Shown here one piece after another: positions 1 through 7,678 of a DNA stretch of 64,000 bases. The number at the start of each line of letters is the position of its first letter. The first letter of the stretch is position 1. The DNA comes from Sphingomonas sp. PP-F2F-G114-C0414 (GTDB taxonomy: Bacteria > Pseudomonadota > Alphaproteobacteria > Sphingomonadales > Sphingomonadaceae), in NCBI RefSeq assembly GCF_003688595.1, contig NZ_RCWT01000013.1, forward strand, positions 124,001 to 188,000, written 5' to 3'. The translations under genes and the position numbers were made by a program. Under the pieces are notes generated by a model, which searched no databases, had not been told where the DNA came from, and was given only the letters and a program-made list of their open reading frames with translations.

Positions 1-523
1 CGACGGCATCCACGAACGTCATGAGATGGGGGTTAGGCATTGCTACGGCCGTAAAGGCGCGGTCCGTCGGTAAGGGCACGATCCGCGTATCGACGATGCG
101 ATCGGTCCCGACGGTCATCGGCCACGCTGCGACGTCCAGAGACGCGGGGCCAGCGATCTCGCGCACGGTGAACACGCCCTTGGCAATATCTGCGTCGCGC
201 TTCACGGTCGCGTCGCTCGTCTTCAGCAACGCCATCGCGGACTCGGAGCCCGTAGCGGCAAACCCCGCACGCGCGACGCAGCGCAGGCCGTTGAGGCACG
301 TCTCCGACTCGCTACCATCCGAATTGAACATCCGCATCCCGAACGCGTGAGTGTCATCGCCGGCGGTCAGCAGCAGGAGCCCGTCGCCACCCACCGGCCC
401 AGCGCGATCCGCCAACGCCCGCGCAACGGCAGCCCAAGCCGCATCGCCAAGCGTCGACGCGCGCGCGTCGATCAGCGGAAAGTCGTTACCGGAACCGTGG
501 CATTTGATGAGGTCGAAGCGCAT
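1..523 (-). CDS. dapF: Diaminopimelate epimerase-like protein, 5' part only
   Basis: Converts LL- to meso-diaminopimelate in the lysine and peptidoglycan pathway if it is a true DapF. The first 174 residues are visible and the gene runs off the left edge. The family signatures HGSGNDF (residues 9-15), GGDGLLLL and MFNSDGSESETC (65-76) are present, the last containing the first catalytic cysteine (Cys76). The usual C-G-N-G after that cysteine reads C-L-N-G here, an unusual change next to the active site. The start is the ATG at 523, about 40 nt downstream of the stop of the DUF6456 gene on the same strand, so the two may be cotranscribed. The second catalytic cysteine lies outside the window. 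Family assignment is good, exact substrate less so. Confidence 0.8.
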   Translation of the reverse strand, partial: MRFDLIKCHGSGNDFPLIDARASTLGDAAWAAVARALADRAGPVGGDGLLLLTAGDDTHAFGMRMFNSDGSESETCLNGLRCVARAGFAATGSESAMALLKTSDATVKRDADIAKGVFTVREIAGPASLDVAAWPMTVGTDRIVDTRIVPLPTDRAFTAVAMPNPHLMTFVDAV

Positions 524-562
524 GCTCGACACTTAGTCACGCTCGCGGACCAATGCGAGCGC

Positions 563-1060
563 CTAACCGATCCCATAATGCGCGGCCAACCGATCGAGCG
601 CGAGCGTCAGCACGACCCGCCCCGCCCGCGCCGGCCACTGCAACGCCTTCTCGGCCACCGGCAGCCCCTCCCCCGCACAAACCACGCGCCAGAGGATATC
701 CGCCAGCCCCGGCCCCGCCGCCGCCAGCGCTTCATCGAACCGACGCTTCGCCGCGATCTGCGCCGATGTGGGATCGAGCCCGTCATGGCCTCCCCCATCG
801 ACGCGCTCCGCCCAGCGCATCGTCACGCTGGGCGCAATCGACGCGCGTTCGTAATCCGCGCGCAGCCGCTCTCCCGCCTCGAACTGCCTCACGTCGATCA
901 GCGCGCGCGACCGCAGCCACCCGAGCGGCGACTCCGCGAGGTTCACGGTGACGGTACGACCGCGACGCATGCCGGCCGGCTGTGGAACACCCTCCGAATC
1001 GACCGTCCGCTCTACCAGTTCGCGCATCCGCCATCTCCCGTTGCGTTTGGCGGTTGCCAT
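563..1060 (-). CDS. DUF6456 domain protein
   Basis: A 165-residue basic protein found widely in sphingomonads as a stand-alone DUF6456 protein; molecular function is not established. It starts RNGRWRMRELVERT and has the conserved C-terminal block from about residue 85, with alternating helices including RRFDEALAAAGPGLADILW and a terminal AHYGIG. An open frame continues far upstream of the ATG at 1060, but that part is antisense to the XRE gene and has non-coding-like composition, so the ATG at 1060 is preferred. It is divergent from the XRE regulator and upstream of the dapF-like gene. DUF6456 proteins may carry a winged-helix-like fold; that is background and was not tested here. Confidence 0.75.
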   Translation of the reverse strand: MATAKRNGRWRMRELVERTVDSEGVPQPAGMRRGRTVTVNLAESPLGWLRSRALIDVRQFEAGERLRADYERASIAPSVTMRWAERVDGGGHDGLDPTSAQIAAKRRFDEALAAAGPGLADILWRVVCAGEGLPVAEKALQWPARAGRVVLTLALDRLAAHYGIG

Positions 1061-1126
1061 ATCCGCATGGTTGTAGGACAGAAGAATAACCCATCTGGTT
1101 TGGAGTCGTTCGATGATCGCATTGCA

Positions 1127-1687
1127 ATGATCACCGCTATCCGCGAAGTCCGGCGCGCAAAGGGACTGACGCTGGAGGACGTCGCCAAGCGTTGCGATCC
1201 ATCGACCACCGCGCAGACGATCGGGCGGCTGGAGACCGGCACGCGCACCGTGTCGATCGGCTGGCTCAACCGGATCGCCGCAGCGCTGGGCGTCGAGGCG
1301 GGGGATCTCGTGACATTGCCGGACCGTACCGACCTGCCCGTCGCCGCGATCCTCGACGACCGCGGCGCGCATGCCCCGCGTCGCACCACGACGGCACCAC
1401 CGCCCCAGGTCGCGCCGGGCGAGATCGCGATCACCGTCGCGGGCGGGGTTGGCGACTATCGCACCGGTGACGTGATCTGGTGCGCGATGCGGGCCCCCGC
1501 CGATTTCGCAACCGCACTCAATCGCGACGTACTCGTCCCGCAACCAGCAGGCCGGTTCGCGTTCGGCAGGCTGATCGCCGTCGGTGGCGCGGTGACGCTG
1601 TTACCGCCGAATACCGGTTCGCAATCCCTGAAGATCGAAGATCCCGGCTGGCTCGCAGTTGCAGTGCGACTGATCCGCGATCTTTGA
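1127..1687 (+). CDS. XRE-family helix-turn-helix regulator
   Basis: A 186-residue probable DNA-binding regulator. Residues 1-55 form a Cro/CI-type helix-turn-helix (REVRRAKGLTLEDVAKRC, then TIGRLETGTRTVS), with the recognition helix near residues 30-38. The C-terminal half (EIAITVAGGVGDYRTGDVIW and onward) resembles the sensing half of LexA/CI-like or S24-like proteins, but I see no Ser-Lys catalytic dyad with confidence. The ATG at 1127 is chosen because the protein then begins at the helix-turn-helix; an in-frame ATG at 1067 would add 20 residues and leave only 6 nt to the divergent DUF6456 start. The shared 1061-1126 region is a likely two-way promoter. Confidence 0.8.
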   Translation: MITAIREVRRAKGLTLEDVAKRCDPSTTAQTIGRLETGTRTVSIGWLNRIAAALGVEAGDLVTLPDRTDLPVAAILDDRGAHAPRRTTTAPPPQVAPGEIAITVAGGVGDYRTGDVIWCAMRAPADFATALNRDVLVPQPAGRFAFGRLIAVGGAVTLLPPNTGSQSLKIEDPGWLAVAVRLIRDL

Positions 1688-2272
1688 GGGCGGTGGGCGA
1701 TGACCCTGCACACGCGCCCGAGGAACAGCCTCGCCTCTTAGATATGCCGATTCAGTGCTTTTGGTTGCCTCGCGTGCGATTGGCTGCCTCCCTGCCAGAA
1801 CGGCCTGCCGCAATGGGCGGCATTTGGCGCTCGCCCGTACCGGCGTCGCATTGGTCCGCCTGCGTCTGGGGGAACGCGAAGGGGTCGTAAGGTTCCTCGC
1901 AGACAGCGTCGCGGGGCAAAGACCACGCTCCGCTCCGCCTTCCGATGAAATGGCCGGAAGCGCCAGCCCCACCTCGACCAAATCTCAGCAAGTCAGACAT
2001 GACAATGCTCCAGTCGTCCACCGATCGATAAGTTGCGGCATATCGCCACGACCTGCACGCCTGACAGGATGGGGAGTATCGTTTCGGCTAGCGCCGATCG
2101 GCAGCCGTCAGCTGACCGCGATGCTCTCGATTGCGGCGAAGGCCGCTCCCTGCGTTGGCGCGGCGACCAGCTACGCTCGTCGCGGAGCGTTACTGCTAAT
2201 TACGCATGATCGGGGATGCCGATCTCGTCTTTCAGGCGTTTGGCTATCGACGACCCCGACGACGAGAGTACG
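1688..2272. other. 585-base gap without a convincing gene
   Basis: Open frames exist on both strands, but their translations are rich in Arg/Ala/Pro, lack recognisable motifs and have no ribosome binding sites. I see no tRNA, palindromic repeat or clear terminator here. It may be decayed coding sequence. Confidence 0.5.
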
Positions 2273-2488
2273 ATGACAGACGCCGCAGACATTCTCAACG
2301 ACATGATACTGGAGCAAACCCGCGAGCCGATGACCCGGGCAGATGCGGAGGAGCTAGCCGATCGATGGTATGACGTCGCTGTCGGCAACGGTTCAAGCGC
2401 GGCAGAAATGGACGACGCTGCTGGAATGCCGGTCCCCGACTATATCCTGCAAACGTTCGGAGAAGTAGGGCAGGAACTGATACTGTAG
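2273..2488 (+). CDS. Small acidic hypothetical protein
   Basis: A 71-residue acidic protein starting MTDAADILNDMILEQ, with a predicted helical N-terminal half (EPMTRADAEELADRWYDVA) and a C-terminus ending FGEVGQELIL. I do not recognise the family. The ATG at 2273 is preferred to one 57 nt upstream because the added residues look non-coding. There is no strong Shine-Dalgarno sequence. It is isolated: the XRE gene lies nearly 600 bases upstream and tRNA-Val downstream on the other strand. Confidence 0.5.
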   Translation: MTDAADILNDMILEQTREPMTRADAEELADRWYDVAVGNGSSAAEMDDAAGMPVPDYILQTFGEVGQELIL

Positions 2489-2539
2489 TGCGCGCGTGAC
2501 CTCGACGTCGCACCGAAGCTCGGTGACTTGGTAGGTATC

Positions 2540-2790
2540 AACATCGCGTTGCACGGCACCGCACGCGCCGCCACCTTAGTCGTGAAGGTGATCTCGTTGC
2601 GGATGATCGCGTTGGCGGCGTTCGCCGCGTTGAACGTAAGCGTCCCGACCTTCGAGACGGCAAACTCGCTTTGGCCCGGCGTCCGCACGACGAGGATCGA
2701 AGCACGGTCGACCGCGACCAACGGTAAAAATTCGCCGAAGTTCGTGTTGCCGGCCCATGCCGGCACCAACAGCGCAGCATGGTCAAGGAA
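2540..2790 (-). pseudogene. Possible decayed gene fragment next to tRNA-Val
   Basis: The minus-strand frame reads as plausible protein for about 80 residues (for example VPAWAGNTNFGEFLPLVAV, then TFNAANAANAIIRNEITFTT) with no start codon of its own, because the frame runs back into the tRNA-Val gene. The composition is more protein-like than neighbouring frames and faintly recalls phage structural proteins, but I cannot name a family. Its position immediately 3' of a tRNA gene fits a leftover from an integrated element. This is inference. Confidence 0.3.
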
Positions 2791-2795
2791 AAGGA

Positions 2796-2871
2796 TGGTG
2801 GGCGATGACGGGCTCGAACCGCCGACATTCTCGGTGTAAACGAGACGCTCTACCAACTGAGCTAATCGCCC
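2796..2871 (-). tRNA. tRNA-Val (anticodon TAC)
   Basis: The reverse strand folds as a complete 76-nt tRNA: acceptor GGGCGAT pairing with ATCGCCC, D-arm TAGCTCAGTTGGTAGAGC, anticodon stem TCTCG/CGAGA around loop TTTACAC (anticodon TAC, valine), T-arm with GGTTCGAGCC, discriminator A and an encoded CCA at 2796-2798. Confidence 0.97.
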
Positions 2872-2935
2872 CCTCTCGGGTGAAAGTGCGATGCCAAAGC
2901 CAGGCGGCCGGGGCAAGCTAAAAGGGCGCGGACCG

Positions 2936-3877
2936 TCACGGAATCCGCAGGTCGGCACCTCTGGTGGCCACGATATAGCCGCGCATCGCCTCGCTCGCGC
3001 GGTCCGACAGCACCATGAACGCACGCCGTCGGTCGTGCAGGTCGGGGCGGCGTTCGAACAGCCCGGTGTCGGTCATCCGCGCGATCCAGCGTAGCGCAGT
3101 GGTCGGCGCGACCGCGGCGGCGATGCACAGGCTCGACACCGACACGCGGCCCCGCTCGAGTTCGGCGGCGTAGAGATCGAGCAGCATGTCCCAGCCCGGA
3201 TCCTCGAACAATGCGGTGCCGAAGAACTGGTCGCGCAACCGCCGCGCGCGGATCGCCCGCCGGACATCGGCGGCGCTCGGTTCGGCCAGCGACGGTGGCG
3301 CGCCGTAGCGGTTCGTCCGATCGCCGACGATCGGCGCTGTGGAGGCATCGCCCTGGATCTCCGCGCGCGTCAGCCGTGCCAGCGCCTCGGCGATCCGTGC
3401 AACCTCGGTGTTCAAGCGTTCCAATCGCGTCCCATCGGTCTCGCGCCCGACATCGAACACGCCCGCGGGACTGCGCGCACGTTCGGCGGCGACGACGATC
3501 GCCGCGACGCAGTCCGCAACGCTTGGATCGACCAGCAGGATCGTCCCGCCCCCGAGCGTCGCCGCCGCGACCGCGTCGATCTGGTCGCTCCCCATCGCGA
3601 CCACCAGCCCCGCCTCCAGCACGGCAGCGCGTTCGACGATCCGCGGCAGGTGTTCGGCAAGAACCGCGACGTCCACCCCCGCGGTCTCGACCACAACGAC
3701 CTGCGGTGCGGCGTGCAGGCCAAATGGCGCCTGCCAGTCGATCCTGGCGACCACGCGCCCCTCCATCGCGGCGAGCGCGGCGGCGAGCCGGTCGGGCGCG
3801 TCCGCACGCGCGACAAGGACTGCGGCGATCCCGGTATCGTAACGCGTGTCGGCAGGATCTCCGCCCGGTAGGATCAT
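2936..3877 (-). CDS. MarR-like winged-helix regulator with a receiver-like N-terminal part
   Basis: A 313-residue sphingomonad-type protein. The C-terminal 100 residues form a MarR-like winged helix: RRLRDQFFGTALFEDPGWD, then SVSSLCIAAAVAPTTALRW (helix-turn-helix) and a wing RRPDLHDRRRAFMVLSD. The N-terminal half has alternating hydrophobic strands and helices and may be a degenerate receiver-like domain; no clear phosphoacceptor aspartate is visible. Three in-frame start codons cluster here. The ATG at 3877 is chosen because AGCGGAG at 3884-3890 sits six bases upstream; ATG 3883 abuts that site. The target genes are unknown. The gene stands alone between tRNA-Val and pntB. Confidence 0.7.
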   Translation of the reverse strand: MILPGGDPADTRYDTGIAAVLVARADAPDRLAAALAAMEGRVVARIDWQAPFGLHAAPQVVVVETAGVDVAVLAEHLPRIVERAAVLEAGLVVAMGSDQIDAVAAATLGGGTILLVDPSVADCVAAIVVAAERARSPAGVFDVGRETDGTRLERLNTEVARIAEALARLTRAEIQGDASTAPIVGDRTNRYGAPPSLAEPSAADVRRAIRARRLRDQFFGTALFEDPGWDMLLDLYAAELERGRVSVSSLCIAAAVAPTTALRWIARMTDTGLFERRPDLHDRRRAFMVLSDRASEAMRGYIVATRGADLRIP

Positions 3878-3988
3878 GATCATCTCCGCTGTGTCGCGAA
3901 GACTAACCTCGATCATCCTCAAAGCCACACGCGAACTGGGTCGAGTTTCGTTGGACTTTCACGCCTTCCCAGCAAGGTCGCGTTCGAC

Positions 3989-5485
3989 CTAGTCGAGCGC
4001 CTTGACGATATCCTCGACCATCTTCTTGGCGTCGGCGAGCAGCATCATCGTATTGTCGCGGTAGAACAGCTCGTTATCGACCCCCGCATAGCCGACTCCG
4101 CCCATCGAGCGCTTGATGAACAATACCGTCTTTGCCTTCTCGACGTCGAGCACGGGCATGCCGTAGATCGGCGACGTCTTGTCGGTCTTGGCGGCCGGGT
4201 TGGTCACGTCGTTCGCGCCGATCACGAACGCGACGTCGGTCTGTGCGAACTCGCTGTTGATGTCCTCGAGCTCGAACACGTCGTCATACGGCACGTTCGC
4301 CTCTGCCAGCAGCACGTTCATGTGCCCCGGCATGCGGCCCGCGACGGGGTGGATCGCGTATTTCACGCGCACCCCATCGGCCTTCAGCTTGTCGCCCATC
4401 TCGCGCAGGACGTGCTGCGCCTGCGCGACCGCCATCCCGTAGCCGGGGACGATGATGACCTGTTCCGCCTGGCTCATGAGGAACGCGGCGTCCTCCGCCG
4501 AGCCACGTTTCCACGGCCGATCGCTCGCGACCGCGCCGCCGCTGGTGTCCGCGACCGCGCCGAAGCCGCCCGCGATCACGCTGATGAAGCTGCGGTTCAT
4601 CGCGCGACACATGATGTAGCTGAGGATCGCACCCGAGCTGCCGACCAGCGCGCCAGTGATGATCATCGCACTGTTGTGGAGCGTGAAGCCCATCGCGGCG
4701 GCCGCCCAGCCCGAATAGGAATTGAGCATGCTGACCACCACCGGCATGTCCGCGCCGCCGATCGGCACGATCAGCAGGAAGCCGATGACGAAGCTCAGGA
4801 TCACGATAGTCCAGAAGATCCACGGGGCCTGGTCGGTGACGAAGTAGGCGATCAGGCCGAGGATGCCGGCGAGCAGCGCGAGGTTGATGACGTGGCGGCC
4901 GGGCAGCATGATCGGCTTGCCGCCCATATTGCCGTTGAGCTTCAGGAACGCGATGACCGAGCCGGAGAAGGTGATCGCACCGATCGCCACGCCTAGGCCG
5001 AGTTCGATCCGGCTGACCGGGTGAATGACCGCGAACGGCTGGCCGATCAGCGGAATGACGAGATCAGAAATTCCGAATGCCTGCGGGTTGAGATACGCCG
5101 CGACGCCGACCAGCACCGCGGCGAGCCCGACCAGTGAGTGGAATGCGGCCACGAGCTGCGGCATCGCGGTCATCGCGATGCGGCGGGCGGTGACGAGGCC
5201 GATCGCGGCGCCGACACCGATCGCCGCGAGGATTTCGACGACGGTGGTCCAGTCGATAGCGCGCACGACTATCGTGGGTCCGGTGTCCGCGACCAGAGCA
5301 TGCTGGACGAAGGGCACATGCGTCACCAGCGTCGTCACGACCGCGATCGTCATGCCGATGATGCCGAAGCGATTGCCGCGCTGGCTCGACGCCGGGCTCG
5401 ACAGCCCGCGCAGCGCGAGGATGAAGCACACCCCCGCGACCAGATAGGCGAGCGATGCCCAGGGGCTGACCGTCAGTTCATGCAT
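3989..5485 (-). CDS. pntB: NAD(P) transhydrogenase subunit beta
   Basis: A 498-residue integral-membrane subunit that couples hydride transfer from NADH to NADP+ with inward proton movement. About nine hydrophobic segments occupy residues 1-280. The C-terminal NADP-binding domain (about 320-498) contains VIIVPGYGMAVAQAQH, VKYAIHPVAGRMPGHMNVLL, FVIGANDVTNPAA and KRSMGGVGYAGVDN, all typical of PntB. It is the last gene of the pnt operon (pntA1, DUF559 element, pntA2, pntB), about 27 nt after pntA2. The product works in the inner membrane to supply NADPH. Confidence 0.97.
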   Translation of the reverse strand: MHELTVSPWASLAYLVAGVCFILALRGLSSPASSQRGNRFGIIGMTIAVVTTLVTHVPFVQHALVADTGPTIVVRAIDWTTVVEILAAIGVGAAIGLVTARRIAMTAMPQLVAAFHSLVGLAAVLVGVAAYLNPQAFGISDLVIPLIGQPFAVIHPVSRIELGLGVAIGAITFSGSVIAFLKLNGNMGGKPIMLPGRHVINLALLAGILGLIAYFVTDQAPWIFWTIVILSFVIGFLLIVPIGGADMPVVVSMLNSYSGWAAAAMGFTLHNSAMIITGALVGSSGAILSYIMCRAMNRSFISVIAGGFGAVADTSGGAVASDRPWKRGSAEDAAFLMSQAEQVIIVPGYGMAVAQAQHVLREMGDKLKADGVRVKYAIHPVAGRMPGHMNVLLAEANVPYDDVFELEDINSEFAQTDVAFVIGANDVTNPAAKTDKTSPIYGMPVLDVEKAKTVLFIKRSMGGVGYAGVDNELFYRDNTMMLLADAKKMVEDIVKALD

Positions 5486-5512
5486 CGCGCGTCCCCTTCA
5501 CGTCCGTATCGC

Positions 5513-5830
5513 TCACTTGCTCGTGGCAGGCGCGACCGGCCGTTCCTTTTTCTTGTACATCGCCAGCATCCGCGCGGTGACCGCGAAACCGCCGAAGATA
5601 TTGATGCTCGCCAGCACGACCGCGAGCAGCCCGAGCGCCTTGGCGACGCCCGATCCGGCGCCGATGCCGGCCGCAGCGGCGGCGATCAGCGCGCCGACGA
5701 TGATCACCGACGAGATCGCATTGGTCACCGCCATCAACGGCGTGTGCAGCGCCGGCGTCACCGCCCAGACGACAAAATACCCGACGAAACACGCCAGCAC
5801 GAAGATCGACAGGATCGCGATAAAGTCCAT
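5513..5830 (-). CDS. pntA2: NAD(P) transhydrogenase subunit alpha, membrane part
   Basis: A 105-residue membrane protein equivalent to the C-terminal membrane part of a fused PntA. It has three hydrophobic segments ([18 protein letters not shown], then [18 protein letters not shown], then [18 protein letters not shown]) and ends [15 protein letters not shown]. The split of alpha into two polypeptides is normal in Alphaproteobacteria. The start is the ATG at 5830, with GGAGG six bases upstream; that Shine-Dalgarno sequence lies inside the terminal repeat of the inserted DUF559 element, so the element may supply the ribosome binding site of this gene. Confidence 0.95.
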   Translation of the reverse strand: MDFIAILSIFVLACFVGYFVVWAVTPALHTPLMAVTNAISSVIIVGALIAAAAAGIGAGSGVAKALGLLAVVLASINIFGGFAVTARMLAMYKKKERPVAPATSK

Positions 5831-5831
5831 C

Positions 5832-6206
5832 TCATTCCTCCCCGGCACGGGGAGGGGGACCGGCCGCAGGCTGGTGGAGGGGGCGGGCCACAGACGATAC
5901 GATCATCGTCACCACGGCCTCGATGTCCCTCAGCACGTCGCCTGCCGCCACTCGCAGCACCCGGTGGCCATTCTGTTCGAAAAACTGGTCGCGATCGGCG
6001 TCGCGTTGGGGACGGTCGCCGCGTCCGTGGAACTCGCCATCTACTTCGACCGCGAGCCTGGCGGCGGCGCAGTAGAAGTCGCAGACGTATGGACCGATGG
6101 GATGCTGGTGGCGGAACTTTACGCCGGTTTTCTTCCCCCGAAGCTGCTCCCATAGCAGCACTTCCGGAAGGCTCATTTCGCGCCGCAATTTGCGCGCTAG
6201 CGACAC
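5832..6206 (-). CDS. DUF559 (Vsr/restriction endonuclease-like fold) protein
   Basis: A roughly 124-residue protein with the DUF559 core: [20 protein letters not shown], then [19 protein letters not shown] and [19 protein letters not shown], then a C-terminal [15 protein letters not shown]. The D-F, E-x-D and Arg/Gln-rich pattern is that of very-short-patch-repair-like nucleases, but its biochemical role is unproven. The frame is open from a GTG at 6284; I choose the GTG at 6206 because residues before it come from the terminal repeat and the family starts here. The C-terminal tail ([14 protein letters not shown]) is also translated from repeat. The stop abuts pntA2. It sits between terminal inverted repeats inside the pnt operon, so it is probably a mobile cargo gene. 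Confidence 0.8.
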   Translation of the reverse strand: MSLARKLRREMSLPEVLLWEQLRGKKTGVKFRHQHPIGPYVCDFYCAAARLAVEVDGEFHGRGDRPQRDADRDQFFEQNGHRVLRVAAGDVLRDIEAVVTMIVSSVARPLHQPAAGPPPRAGEE

Positions 6207-6276
6207 TTCCGGGCGTAGCGTGTGCGGGACGCCCCCTCCACCGGCTGCGCCGGTCCCCCTCCCCGTGCCGGGGAGG
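5837..6276. mobile_element. DUF559 nuclease gene bounded by 46-47 bp terminal inverted repeats
   Basis: The left end 5837-5883 and the reverse complement of the right end 6231-6276 are identical for the first 28 bases and for about 12 bases at the inner end, differing only in a small central stem. Each end is itself two hairpins (CCTCCCCGGCACGGGGAGG followed by a second GC-rich stem). The trinucleotide ATT flanks both outer ends (5834-5836 and 6277-6279) and could be a target duplication, though three bases is weak evidence. The only gene inside is the DUF559 protein. The element exactly fills the gap between pntA1 and pntA2 without breaking either. Confidence 0.65.
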
Positions 6277-6280
6277 ATTA

Positions 6281-7402
6281 TCACGTCAGCAGCCTTGGGT
6301 TCACGATCTTGCCGCCTTGCGTCAGGCGGATCGCGTCGCCGATCTCGGCGTCGAGCACGGGTCGCCCAGCCTCCTTGTCCCAGAAGGCGTTGAGGAAGTT
6401 GTACAGGTTGCGCGAGAACAAGGCGCTGGCGTCCGCTGCCAATCGAGATGGCACATTGCGATGGCCGACGATCTTCACCCCGTTCACGACGACCACTTCG
6501 CCTGCGACCGAACCTTCGACGTTGCCGCCCTGCTCGACCGCGAGATCGACGATCACCGAGCCCGGCTTCATGTTCGCCACCTGCGCCGCCGAGATCAGCC
6601 GTGGCGCCGGACGCCCCGGGATCAACGCAGTCGTAATGACGATGTCCTGCTTGGCGATATGCCCCGAGACGAGCTCGGCCTGCGCAGCCTGGTATTCGGG
6701 CGACATCTCGCCGGCATACCCGCCCGAACCCTCGCCCTCGATCCCGGCGACATTCTCGACGAAGATCGGTTTCGCGCCCAGCGACTGGATCTGCTCGCGG
6801 GTCGCGGCGCGCACGTCGGTCGCCGACACCTGAGCGCCGAGCCGTCGTGCGGTCGCGATTGCCTGAAGCCCGGCGACGCCGACGCCCATCACGAACGCCT
6901 TGGCCGCACTGATCGTCCCCGCCGCGGTCATCATCATCGGAAACGCGCGGTCATATTCGGCGGCGGCATCGAGCACCGCCTTGTACCCCGACAGGTTGGA
7001 TTGCGACGACAGGATATCCATCGACTGCGCGCGCGTGATCCGCGGCATGAATTCCATCGCCAGCGCTTCGTACCCTGCCGCGGCATAGGCCTTGACGCGG
7101 GCGCGCTCTGCAAAGGGATTGAGGCTCGCGACGATCCACACCCCCGGGGCGACCCCGTCCAGCGTTGCAGGATCAGGTCCTTGCACCCCGAGCACGATCT
7201 CCGCACCCGCCAGCGTCGCCGCACGATCGCCAACCGATGCGCCCGCATCGGCGTACGCGGTATCGGCGATCGACGCCGCCTCGCCCGCCCCCGTCTCGAC
7301 CGCGAGCGTCGCGCCCAGCGCGATGAACTTCTTGACCGTTTCCGGCGTCGCGGAAACCCGCCGCTCGCCGTCCGCTTGTTCTTTCAGGACGGCGATCTTC
7401 AT
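6281..7402 (-). CDS. pntA1: NAD(P) transhydrogenase subunit alpha, NAD-binding part
   Basis: A 373-residue soluble NAD(H)-binding domain I of transhydrogenase, related to alanine dehydrogenase. It begins MKIAVLKEQADGERRVSATP and contains MPRITRAQSMDILSSQSNLS, the Rossmann-type stretch AFVMGVGVAGLQAIATARR, the mobile-loop region GGYAGEMSPEYQ, and DIVITTALIPGRPAP. It is the first pnt gene and lies upstream of the DUF559 element, pntA2 and pntB, all in the same direction. It stops at 6281-6283, directly at the edge of the inserted element, so transcription of pntA2 and pntB must cross the element. Confidence 0.96.
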   Translation of the reverse strand: MKIAVLKEQADGERRVSATPETVKKFIALGATLAVETGAGEAASIADTAYADAGASVGDRAATLAGAEIVLGVQGPDPATLDGVAPGVWIVASLNPFAERARVKAYAAAGYEALAMEFMPRITRAQSMDILSSQSNLSGYKAVLDAAAEYDRAFPMMMTAAGTISAAKAFVMGVGVAGLQAIATARRLGAQVSATDVRAATREQIQSLGAKPIFVENVAGIEGEGSGGYAGEMSPEYQAAQAELVSGHIAKQDIVITTALIPGRPAPRLISAAQVANMKPGSVIVDLAVEQGGNVEGSVAGEVVVVNGVKIVGHRNVPSRLAADASALFSRNLYNFLNAFWDKEAGRPVLDAEIGDAIRLTQGGKIVNPRLLT

Positions 7403-7406
7403 GGGC

Positions 7407-7529
7407 TTAGTGGATCAGCCAGATGACGAGCGCGACGACCAGCGCGCATCCGACCGCACCCCATTTCATCATCCCCGTCACGCTCGAATAGGTCGCCGCA
7501 TGCGCCTTCATGTCCCCGTTGCCGGCCAT
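7407..7529 (-). CDS. CoxIV-like short membrane peptide (aa3-type oxidase subunit IV family)
   Basis: A 40-residue peptide, MAGNGDMKAHAATYSSV, then one transmembrane helix (WGAVGCALVVALVIWLIH) reaching the C-terminus. This pattern, a short polar head with an H-x-x-T-Y-S motif and a single helix, is that of the bacterial aa3-type cytochrome c oxidase subunit IV family, which in Alphaproteobacteria is often encoded near unrelated genes such as pnt. It lies just upstream of pntA1 (5 nt from its ATG at 7402) on the same strand and may be cotranscribed. The ATG at 7529 follows GGCACGAACC without a strong Shine-Dalgarno sequence. Confidence 0.75.
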   Translation of the reverse strand: MAGNGDMKAHAATYSSVTGMMKWGAVGCALVVALVIWLIH

Positions 7530-7678
7530 GGTTCGTGCCCCAATCCTGTGAGTGCCATCCTCTATGGGGCGACCTTAACCTGCACGACTGCTATCGCCAA
7601 GCCCGGCCGCACGGCGCTTTTAAGTCGCTCTTTACCCGGCTGCGCTATTGCACGTGCCGGAACGGGACAGGATTCGCC

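Noticed and set aside
347..1126. Long plus-strand open frame leading into the XRE regulator
   Set aside because: It is antisense to the dapF-like and DUF6456 genes and rich in Arg/Pro/Ala without motifs; only the part from 1127 is a recognisable protein.
2528..2839. Plus-strand protein ending GDDGLEPPTFSV
   Set aside because: That ending is the well-known false translation of a tRNA gene read backwards; the tRNA-Val at 2796-2871 explains it.
5138..7426. A 762-residue plus-strand frame across the pnt operon
   Set aside because: It is the antisense shadow of pntB, pntA2, the DUF559 element and pntA1 in GC-rich DNA; composition is extremely charged and has no motif.
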